From Cyrtodaria siliqua (lineage: Eukaryota; Mollusca; Bivalvia; Adapedonta; Hiatellidae): 64,000 bases of DNA. Where the stretch lies: contig JAWPHD010001822.1 in assembly GCA_037043455.1 (NCBI GenBank), positions 228,659-292,658 of the forward strand, in the 5' to 3' direction. The notes under the pieces are model-generated. The model ran no database searches. It saw only the letters and a program-made list of their open reading frames with translations, and was not told where the DNA came from. Every line of letters starts with the position of its first letter. The stretch's first letter is position 1. The position numbers and the translations under genes are program-made. Below are positions 13,701-25,700 of the stretch, piece by piece.

Positions 13701-16700
13701 ATGCTAAGAGCTCTTTTTTTTTCTTTAGTTAAACAGTCAGCATTAGTATAAAGAACACTCAAACTGCCCACCTTATTGGTCTCCACATTAGAGTTAACTT
13801 TTTTAAAAACACTTCCATTATTTGGAATAAAACTATTGTCCTACTGGTTATTGCGGATCTGTTTCCTCACTGGTGGTTGTAAATGAAAAATCATTTTCTG
13901 TGTCTGCCGGTAACTGTGTGAATCCGCCCACAATAGTTTCATCCAACCCTATGGTGTCAGAGAGATATATATTTTTGGGGTGATGGTTTCTAGGAACCAT
14001 AATATCACCTGGTATGTGTTCAATTGCACTACCAGACAAGTTTGCACTATTGAAGTAGTTTGCGAGATTACTTCCAGTGTTATCTGTGATTGTTCTAATC
14101 TTCAAATTGGAATGACTCGGCTGAGTTTCCATTTGTTCTGGCAATTTTTCACTTTTTTTGACAGCAGCCTCCATTCTGCTTCTTTTTCTCTCTTCTCTCT
14201 GTATTACAGTGAGGTCACGACTGATAATCACTCTTTTGAATTCGTCGGCCACTTTGGTTCCTATTTACCTAAGCATTGATTAAGAGGAACTTCCTATGTT
14301 TCTTATGTTCCAGAGTAACTTTAGTCACTCTATTAATGCCGGGTGTTGGTTTCCCTAGTCTATATAGGGCTACAATTGAAAGATCCTTTAGACCCAAATT
14401 ACTCGAAATAGAGATTATTTTGTCCTTTAATATCGGCATCTTTATCAGAGTTGATAGACTCACATAAGTTAAAAAACACTAAAATCAGTTCTCTTTTCTT
14501 CCTATCTTCCATGTCTTTGCATCTCTCTTCAACTAATTGTTCACATCTGCCATAATATCTGAGACCACTTCTTTTTTTTACTTCTTTAAGTTTATTATCA
14601 ATTTCATTAGAAGTGTTGTATTCAATCTGGTCTATTCTATTTTCTACCGCATCTATTCTTAGATTTTGACTTATTTGTATTTCTTTCAACATAGTGATAA
14701 TGTTTCCAAGAGTAGGCGAAGTAGCCTTACATGATTTGCAGTTCCAGATAAAATCGTCAATTTCACCATTCTGAATACAGTTAAAAGCAGTTTTAGTTAT
14801 TCCTGTGCAGTTTAAGCAATATTTTAGAGAGCATCCATTACATACAAGATAGTTATCATCTATTTTTAGCTCCGTGTCACATTTAGTGCATGGGTTTATC
14901 AAAGAATGTGGGCTTCATCTTATTCTTTTACTTCCGCCTCCACCTGTTAAGTTAAAGTGACTTTTTTGGTGTACTAAAGCCCGATGCCATGATTACAGAG
15001 TAAGTCTATACTAAGATTAAGAAATTGATAGCCGTTACAGCAAGTTTACAAGTAAATATATAGTGACAAAAAGTGGGCACTTCCAGAGGTAGAGCAGTCC
15101 CCACTCTCCAGGAGATGTCCACCCTGTGTACTAATTAGATAGGCATATCACTAAAGTTCATACCCTCTTGTCGTCACAAACAGAGTTAGAAATCTCGATT
15201 TGAGGTAGGGCAGTCCCCACTCTCAGCAGATAACACGAGCCCCCATGCCAGTGTTCGTAAATAGAAGGGCATTAACTAATGCAAAAAAATATTGATTATT
15301 TTGTGTAACCACTTCCTGGCTACAATTGGGATAGGATGAACCCCGTCTATTAGAAGTACAGAGTTGTTAGAGTATCTCGTTACACATCCCCTTTTACGAC
15401 TATGCACAAAATCACAGGCGAACTTGGGAGAGTTAAAAACTTATTTGTTCATTGTATGACGCTATTGCTGCATTCAAATTTTTAATTTGGATATGTAACT
15501 CTTTATCATTTATATTTTCCCAATCAATTTGACCTTTGTTTCTGTTCCAGTCCCTAGTGAATACAGGGGGGATTTCTAGGGTACCTATGTGGATGTTTGG
15601 GTACGTTTATTTAGGGCAACCCACAGTCTTCCAGAATGGGGTTAACCGCAGCAATGAGTTCTTCTGAACTGTGATATTGGGGAGAAATAAATTTACTTTT
15701 TTTTTTGTTACATCGCATGTAAAGTGCCAGAATAGAACTGTTGCCTCTATATTATTCCTAGATATCTGATAAATAATCGATTCCAAGAGATGTAGGCCAT
15801 CAATAGATTTTCTTCCTGACTTACTCCACCAGATTACATCTGGTTTATTTAGATTCATATTTAATGTTTCCGGGATTAAGTACTTCCCTTTACTATCTGA
15901 TAGAATGTAAAGTTTATTGGTGGATGGTGATAGTCCTTGCCCAGGATTAGCATGCAAGTATTTCTGTATTTTACCAATCTCTGAGGACATGTTAATATTA
16001 CTATGTGTAGTTTAGTTATTTGAGAAATGAGCAACCCGACAGGACATAGCAGGTGAACGACATGGCATCGATATATATATATATATATATTTATTTTTTT
16101 TTAAAAAAATTGAATTAACAGAATTTGTTAAAAATATCTCGACAAGAAGTCAGTGCTTACCTGATAGAGTCCTGGAAACCACAAGAACACTAAATATATA
16201 TAAAATTGAGAATAGGTAAGAGGTGATGTAGGGCAGTCCCCACTCTCACAAACCCAACTCAAAAGATTGAGATTACATTTCTAGTTTAGACCAGTAAAAA
16301 CCGGTAATGGACAAGACATTTTTTTAATTTTTTTTTTTATAAAGATAATACTTCGAAGTTTAATCTGCAGTTATCATTTTAGTTTAACTTTTAATGCAGA
16401 TATATGAGATTGTATGAGCAAAGCATTTTGGTTTTAGCTTATTGAATTTCCGATTATTTTTTTTTAGTTTGTTCCGTGGAACATGGCACCCTACCAAGTC
16501 CGAAATAAAACTCCCAAATACTACTTAATCCATAAAGATAAAAATTAAATGAGCCATCTGAATGCTTCTTTGATGTTATCCGATGGTTTATCGATGTTGT
16601 TGAGCTGAGATGGGCCAAGATGGAACAATCCTACGAAGGATTCTACGATGATTCTCGAGAGCTGTTATTTTGCGTCCATCGTTGGAGAAGCCGGAACCGG

Positions 16701-19700
16701 AAGTGACATGACTACATGTCATGGCAGTCATTTTAGTAAAGGTGCCAAATCAATACCACGTAAGTAGTCACCACAAAGTTGTACTTTTAATAACTATTTA
16801 TAGCTATGGCGGCCACCTTGAATTACTGGCAGACCTGTGGTTTTTACTTAGGACCAACTAGACATCAAGAGCAACATTCCTGTAAAGTTTCAAAGAAATC
16901 CATGAAGTGGTTTCAGAGGAGTAATCGCCACAAGTTTTTCCCATATAATTCTATTTAAACAAAGATGGTGGCTGCAGCCATGTTTGACATCGAATCAAAA
17001 CAAATTTTGTTTAGGACCAACTACATGTCATGCTAGTAATTTTGTAAGGTTCCAAATCAAAATCACTTATGGCTTTAAAAAGTAGTCGCCACAAATTTGT
17101 ATTTTTAAATTCATCTTGAATATCCAGCCGACCCTGAATATTTACTTAGGACCAACTAGACATCAAGAGCAACATTCCTGTAAAGTTTCATGAAAATCCA
17201 TGCAGTTATTTAGAGGAGTAGTCTCCACAAGTTGTTCCATTATAATTCTATTTAAACAAACATGTCTCACATCGAATAAAAATGAATTTTGTTTCAGACC
17301 AACAAGACATGTAGTCATGCCAGTCATTTTAGTAAAGGTTTCAAATCAATACCACTTATGGTTTTTGAGAAGTAGTCGCCACAAAGTTGTATTTTTAAAA
17401 TCTATTTATAGCTATATTGGCCATCTTGAATTAACGGCCGACCTGGTTTTTACTTAGGGCCAACTAAACATCAAGAGCAACGTTCCTGTAAAGTTTCATG
17501 AAAATCCATGAAGTGGTTTCAGAGGAGTAATCGCCACAAGTTTTTCCAATATAATTCTATGTAAACAAAGGTGGCCACTTTTGACATAGAATTGAAATGA
17601 ATTTTTGTTAGGACCAACTACATGTTGTGCGAGTCATCCAAATCAATATCACTTATGGTTTTTGAGAAGTAGTCGCCATCCTGTGAAGTTTCATGAAAAT
17701 CCATTAAGCAATTTCAGAGTTAAAAATCATACAAACGGAACAACCCGACAATATGCGCTACTAGACATACTGGTACTTCCTATGAAATTTCATGAAAATC
17801 GAAGGAAAAATGTAAAAGTTGAGCCGACATGATTGTGTAACATGATGGGACGGTACGGGACATGACATTATGGGATATTACTGACAGCGTGATTCCTATA
17901 TAGCCCCAATTCACTTTGCAAAGCAGGGGTATAATAAAACTGACATCCCAGGGTTGGCCTAACTTGACCCAAGAGACACCATTTGCCAAACTTTGTAGAG
18001 TACTATAAGCTTATGCTACAACCAATATGAGTACTTTCCCATTTTCCCCAATGTTAGTCTATGTAAAATATGTGAACCCATATAAACTTTGAACCCCCAT
18101 TTTTATTCCTGGGGATTTCATTTAGTCTAGGGGTGAGTTCAGGGTTTGATATTAACAGTTGTCCCCTTGTCCTGTGCCATGTAGATTCTACTGGGGACAA
18201 GTTAATTGTCCCAGGTGACCTGTCCTATGGACAACTAAATTTTATAACAAGAAATGAATTTTACATCTTTAAAACTTGTGACTGAAAACATTTCAAAACA
18301 TTGGTGAGCACATTGTAAATGACAAATAAAAACCATCTTGTTTTCATTGGTGGAATGCAACTGAGTGAATATAATGTCACTTTCATGATTGATCTTGTTT
18401 TTTTTGTATCACTTTTACATGAAGTGCGGGGACAAGTACATTTGACTGGGGACAAGTAAATTGTGTAAGTGAAACAAGAGGGCCAAGATGGCCCTATATC
18501 GATTACCTGAGTAATGGCCAATTATCGAACTTCTTCGAAATCTTATGGTCATATACAATCTGTGCAAGTTTGGTTAAGATTGTTCAAGAAATGTGGCCTC
18601 AGTTGTTTAACAACATTAATATAAAGACACTGACAAAGTTTGGTAAAGATCAAATACAAAACTACATGTAATATATGAGAGATGTGTGCCTTGTGGTTTC
18701 AGAGAAGAAGATTTTTTAAGTTCTTCCCTATACATGTCTATGTAAAACATGTGACCCTTGGGGCAGGGCCAAATGTGACCCCAGGGTCACCATTTGAACA
18801 AACTTGGTAAAGGACCATAAGCTAATAGTAAATGCAAAATATCAAACCTCTGGCTCTTGCAGTTTCGGAGAAGATTTTTAAAAAGAAAATCCTATATAAC
18901 TCTATGTAAAACTGTGACCCCCGGGTTGGGGACAAATTTGACCCCAGGGTAACCATTTGAACAAACTTAGTAGAGGACCATAATCTTATAGTAAATGCAA
19001 AATATTAAACCTCTGACTCTTGCAGCTTCAGAGATTTTTTTCCCCCCTATATATGTCTATGTAAAACTGTGACTCCCGGGCATGGCCAAATTTGACACCA
19101 GGGTCACCATTTGAACAAACTTGGTAAAGGACCATAAGCTTATAGCAAATGCAAAATATTAAACCTCTGGCTCTTGCAGTTCCAGAGAAGATTTTTTCAG
19201 TTTTTCCCTATACAAGCCCAGGGTCACCATTTGAACAAAATTGGTAGAGGACCATAAGCTTATAGTAAATGCAAAATATTAAACCTCTGGCTCTTGCAGT
19301 TTCAGAGAAGATTTTTTAAGTTTTTCCCTATACATGTCTATGTAAAACACGTGACCCTTGGGGCGGGGCCAAATGTGACCCGAGGGTCACCATTTGAAAA
19401 AACTTGGTAAAGGACCATAAGCTTATAGTAAATGCAAAATATCAAACCTCTGGCTCCTGCAGTTTCAGAGAAGAAGATTTTTAAAAAAAATCCTATATAA
19501 GTCTTTGTAAAACTGTGACGCCCGGGGCGTGGACAAATTTGAACCCAGGGTCACCATTCGAACAAACTTAGTAGAGGAACATAAGCTAATGCTACATGTA
19601 ATATATGAGAGCTCTGTGCCTTGTGGTTTCAGAGAAGAAGATTTTTTAAAGTTTTTCCCTATATGACTATATGAAAAACATGCAAAATCTCAATATACAA

Positions 19701-22700
19701 ACTTTAGGGCGAGGACAAACTTGACCCCAGGGTCACCATTTGAACAAACTAAGTAGAGGAACATAAGCTAATGCTACATGTAATACATGAGAGCTCTGTG
19801 CCATGTGGTTCCAGAGAAGAAGATTTTTTTCGTTTTTTCCCTATACAAGCCTATGTAAAACTGTGACCCCCGGGGTGGGGCCAAATGTGAACCGTGGGAC
19901 ACCATTTGAACAAACTTGCTAGAGGACCATAAGCTTATAGCTTATAGCAAATGCAAAATAGTAAACCTCTGGCTCTTGCAGTTTCAGAGAAGAAGATTTT
20001 TAAAAGATTTCCCTATACATGTCTATCTAAAACATGTGACCCTTGGGGCAGGGCCAAATGTGACCCGAGGGTCACCATTTGAACAAACTTGGTAAAGGAC
20101 CATAAGCTTATAGTAAATGCAAAATATCAAACCTCTGGCTGTTGTAGTTTCCGAGAAGAAGATTTTTTAATTTTTTTTCCTATATAAGTCTATGTAAAAC
20201 TGTGACCCCCGGGCGGGGACAAATTTGACCCCAGGGTTACCATTTGAACAAACTAGGTAGAGGACCATAAGCTGATGCTACATGTAATACATGAGAGCTC
20301 TGTGCCTTGTGGTTTCAGAGAAGAAGATTTTTTAAAGTTTTTCCCTATATGACTATATGAAAAACATGCAAAATCTCAATATACAAAATTTGGACCCCCA
20401 GGGCATAGCCATTTTTGATTCCGGGGACTTCATTTGAACAAACTTGATAGTCTGGGCTTTGGCAATCATTTTAAAAGATAAACTGTTGAAATCTGTCCAG
20501 CGGATCTTGAGAAGAAGATTTTTTAAGGTTTCGACCATATATGGTAATGACGGCCATCTTGGATGTCGTGCTGACCTTATTTTTAAAAAATCTAAAAAGC
20601 ATTCACCTAAGGATCACCCATGTGAAGTTTGGTCAAAATTAGCCAAGCGGTTTCTGAGGAGAAATCGTTTGAAGAAAAGTTGACGATGACGACGACGAAC
20701 GGACGGACGACGGACGAAGAGTGATCCCAATAGATCACCTTGAGCCTTCGGCTCAGGTGATCTAAAAAGTTAATATCAAACCCTGGAGTGACTATAATAC
20801 TTAAGAAAAACTCTCAAAAAATCTATGCAGTTATTTTATTTTTGAGAAGACTTTATAAGGTTTGGGTTATATTTTTAGTACTAGCGACAGTCTTGGATGT
20901 CACACCGACTTAATTTTAACGATCATACATGTGAAGTTCAGTCAAAATCGTCTTAGCATAGCTGTGTACCATGATAATTCATTTTAGCAAAAGTTAAAGA
21001 AGAAGAAGACGGACAACAATGGATGGATGATAACAGATGAAAAGCCGTCACAATGTCTCAATTTGAGCTAGTGATGGGTATTGCATCCAAAAAACGTATC
21101 GCGATATATTGTGATACAAGATACATATCATAATATATTTTCTTGTACAACTGAGTTGATAATTTCAATAGAATTTGGATTTACTGGTGTACTTTGACGC
21201 AGAAAACATAACCTGATACAATGTTGGTTGTGCTTGTGAAAGAGAAAATTACGCATGGCAGTTCCGATGTTGACAGTGTCTACTTTCTATTATGAATTTG
21301 TATTGAAAGCCCTGTGATGTCATTGCAAGTGAAAGTGAGTTACCATATTTGTTGTGCTGCAGGAGCACTTAACCGTTATTGCATATTTTTCAAACTGATA
21401 CACTGCCTACTATTGTAGAGTGTTTATAAACTTTTTAAGCCCAAACTTTACTTACACTTGCAATCACTTCGATCTGTTTAAAGTCGCCTTTCAGTCCAAA
21501 CTCCTTGGCAAAGCTTAGAATCACGTTGGCTCCATTTACACTGGCCTCCAGCTGTCGATACTGTTTCAGTTGATCTATTCGTTTATTTATCACTTTTGAG
21601 TCGAGCTTCATAGTTTGTAATTCATTTTTCATGAGTTCATAGTCTTCTCTGTACATTCGCCCGATCAGCTTTTCCATGACTTGAAATTTGATCACTCCAC
21701 TTTTTATTTCCTGTGCAACTTTGTTCCAACTGTAAAATAAAGTTACGGTAAATGCATTTTAAATATTATTGATAACCAAGGTTTTCAGGGATTTTTTTCT
21801 GAAGTATGTAGTAAAACTCATTTATAGTGAACTCGGTTATAGTGAATTCTTGGTTATAGCGAAGTTTTTCCAGTTCCCCAGCCAGCTCCTTTTTTGCATC
21901 ATATAAACAGTTACGGATATAGCGAACTCGGATAAAGTGTAGGCACATACAATTATTTAAATTTGCAAAATATAAGCTTCCATATCATATGCTGTGTGAA
22001 ACTATATTTTCCATGATAAAATTGGGAAAAAATAATTAAGTACAAACCGAGTTTTCACAGGAAACCAAACCAGCTGAACCATTTCCTCCAGTGTTGAACA
22101 CTGTTCCTGAAGCTTGATACAGTCATTTTGCCAAAGTTTCATAAATGTGCTACTATTGAAGCAGGCACGTAACTGTGGCAATATTTCTAGCACGGCATCT
22201 GACACTTGAAATGCGCAAGGTCTGGGTTGGTAATCTTTAATTTCTTTTATGTGCACAACATTAGCTGGTAGACAGAACTCCTTCACTTGATGTTTGTCCA
22301 TATCATTCTGCTTCATCAGGGTCTTGTCCACTGAGGTTCTATCAACTGAAACATATGAGACAGACTTATAAGAAACTTTGCTCAACTGAAAATATTGTTT
22401 TTTTAAATATGAACAAGTTAAAGAAATTAAGTAGAAGGTGCAAGGGCCATAACGTTTCAAAGAGTAGTTTCTGATGGGTATATAATACTTCCCATAATAA
22501 ATGGAAATTTAAGTAATAAACATGGTTGATGAGAAATTGTAATACCATACACATTGCTTCTCACCAAAACAAATCATACTTTCGATTTTGTTGTTTACAA
22601 GCAATACTTCTGGATACGCTACTTCCGGTTACTCATTAACATTTTAGTCACGTGACTAAATCAGCCAAACATCAGCCTCTCATTGTTTACATCCTCGGTA

Positions 22701-25700
22701 GCCTAGTTACAATAAACTCTGTATATAGTCGCTTCTAATCTTTAATTTACATCTCTTGTGCGGACTTCTAAGAGATATATCCCTCGCCTTGTTATTCATC
22801 AAAATTCAAAGATCTTACTATCAATGTGACCTCGTCAATCTTTATCGCGATCTCCTCATTTTGAAAAAAAATCGTACAATTATGGCGAGTCGACCTTCTC
22901 GACCATATAAAAGGACGCCCCGGCAAGGATACAACATGACATCAATCGAAAATAGGGGGGTGACCGAGTTTCGCGAAGCTCTGGCACAGAAAGGAATTAA
23001 AGTGCCGTCATCTATGTTAAAGACATCCGTCCCGGAAGGGACTAGGCAAAGATTCCGCGCAACGCGGGATCCATGGCAATGAGAGTACCAGAAGCAGGAG
23101 TCATTCACCTCCTACACGTCCTGAAAAACGCCCGCAGAACTCGGATTTTGCTGTCTGTATGACCACGTTAACCAGCACTATGATTGCATTTACCGAGATG
23201 GTCAAGAAACTAAATGCCGGACCGTCAACCAGTGTTACAGCTACCAACGTACATGTAGGCGATTTCCAAACACTCGACGATATTTACAAAGGTACGTTCG
23301 CTGAGCATAATCACTCTGCTGAATTTGATTTACTGCGCCATCTCGGGGGCATACCCGCTAATAAACTTAACAGTATTATAAACGTATCTGATTTTTTAAG
23401 GCCCCAAATATAGGCAGGACAAGACGTTAATCTGGAAACCCTGTTAATACCAGGTTTTGATGTCGAAGCAAACCAATCAGAACCTTGCCTCCTGAAAAAG
23501 TTGTTGATAGAACAATTTCGAATAGCGTTCGGCAAGTATCAGCGGGTCATGTGCGCAAAATGGCCCCATCGCCAACAAGAGCTCAAGGAATACGAGATTG
23601 ATAGCGGACATATCCATTCGTTTTATAGTGAGAAGTTTTATGACTATCACCTCGCATTCTCCAGCAAATCTGCAGAGGCCGTGAAGAATAAAATTCCCAT
23701 TAGTTGGGCCATGCGCGATACAGAGAATTTTCAACTCATACTTGGGGGTTTAAGGGATAGGCAGTGCAGCCACTGCAGCTCCACACTACATGATAGCAAT
23801 TTCTGCCCTTCTAGTCATCATAGTACACCAAGTCATTTTAAATCACAGAATTCAAGTTGTGGCGCGTCTCAATACCCACAGCGCTTTACTCCATATCAAA
23901 AACATCGAGAGACAGACAGGCAAGGCCGAACATTTGCCTTACACAACGGCGTGGAATTGTGCAACAATTTCAATACTGAAAAAGGTCGTTCTTGTCGTGG
24001 CTGTCCAAGATTTCATGGCTGCTCAGCTTGCAAAATCACAATAGGGTCACATGGTCGAGAGACATGCAAGCAACCAAAAACGCTCCAAGCACATGCAAAA
24101 ACTCTGATTGACAATTCTCGGCAACTACACCTATAGACATAGACGTTATGAGATCAGAGTTACAAAATCATCCTAGTTCAAATTAAACTATCTATGTGAC
24201 GGGTTGAGTCAGGGATTTGACACCTTGATAGACCCATTTCCTTCAGAAAATAAAATCTGTAAAAACCTTCTGTCTGCGCAAAAACAGCCATCTGAAGTGG
24301 ACAGGTTGTTAGACATGGAACTAAAAATTCAACTTCTGGTAGGACCTTTTGATTCACCACCATTCGATCAATATCGAGTCTCTCCTCTACGTATAGCTGA
24401 GAGAAAGTATTCAGGAAAGAAACGATTAATTGTTGATCTGTCCTCGCCTCATAATGACTCACAACATTGCAGCATAAACAGACTAATAGTCAAAGAACAA
24501 TGCAGTCTAAGCTATGTTAAAATAGATGACGCTATCAAGTCTATTAGAAGCATGGTTCAAGGTGCTATTATGTGTAAAACAGACATTTGCAATGCATTTA
24601 AACTCTTGCCAATCAGACCAAATCAAATGCCATACCATATGGTTCAATGGAAATCCAAGTTTTATGTCTATACTTGTTTAGTATTCAGTAGTCGATCTTT
24701 GCCAAAACATTTTGACAGTCTCTCTCAAGCGATATGTTGGATAGCTACTAACAACTATGGCATTAAGACAAGATTTCTTAACAGTTCAGGAGCCTCAATC
24801 GGACAGTGATAGGACAATGGCACTGCTATCTCATATATTTAATAGATTGAAAGTGCCCATATCTCCAGCAAAAAACGCAGGCCCTACAACTATTCTAGAA
24901 CATCTGGGTGTCAAATTGGGACTCTGAAAGGTTAGAAGCCAGACTGTCAAGAGACAAAGTAGAAAGGATCATTGAACACATCAATTCGCATCTGGAAATA
25001 AAGTCGTGCACAAAAAAACAATTATTACAACTTTTGGGTCATTTTCAATTTGCCTGTAGAGTAATTATGCCAGGGAGAAGTCTCCTAATTGATTAACCTT
25101 TCCACCACTGTGAAAGAGCTTCACCATTACGTTTATTTGAGCAAAAACGGCAAAGATGACCTGAAAATGTTGTTGAAATTTCTGACAAAGTGGAACGGCA
25201 TCTCTATGTTTTATGAAGATGTGTATATAACATCAGAGGACATGCAATTATACACCAATGCTAGCTCTACCCATTACATGGACACGGCTTATTTCATTTA
25301 AGCAAATACAGATTAGCCGTGGGCGGAGCTTATGATAGTTTTATCGATACAGGTCATTTTTGGGCGGAGCGGCCGGATTATTGCAGGCTATCAGACTATT
25401 TACTATCAAGCCTACTAAAAGATAGATAATTGTCTCGGTATTTATATTACAAACTGAATTAAAACATGATATATATGTAGTGAAAAAGAAGGAAGCTTCA
25501 ATCATTTTGTCAGCGGCATTTAATAATTATAAACTATCATCGGTGTTCACGGATTGTACTAAATTGTGTAAAATCAAATGCGCAACGCAAACAATGCATA
25601 TAACAATGTATGTATACTTCTTCTTTTTCATACTATTCTTTGTGAAATGTCATGAAACACCGTTAAATTATTTAGTTAAAGTATCAGTCCAGACAAATCC

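Larger units (their letters stand above)
10810..16710 (-). mobile_element. CR1-like LINE retrotransposon, near full-length, decayed
   Basis: It is flanked by the direct repeat ACTAC (10805-10809 and 16711-16715), and family C repeat sequence is continuous across the two flanks. Read on the minus strand it has a 5' untranslated region, an upstream frame, a PHD-finger ORF1, then an ORF2 with endonuclease, reverse transcriptase and C-terminal segments. It ends in short tandem repeats of CAGTATCAA (10813-10842), as CR1-group elements often do. Length is 5.9 kb. Stops and frameshifts in every frame make it inactive. It sits in the intron between exons e and f, in the same orientation as the host gene. 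Confidence 0.85.
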
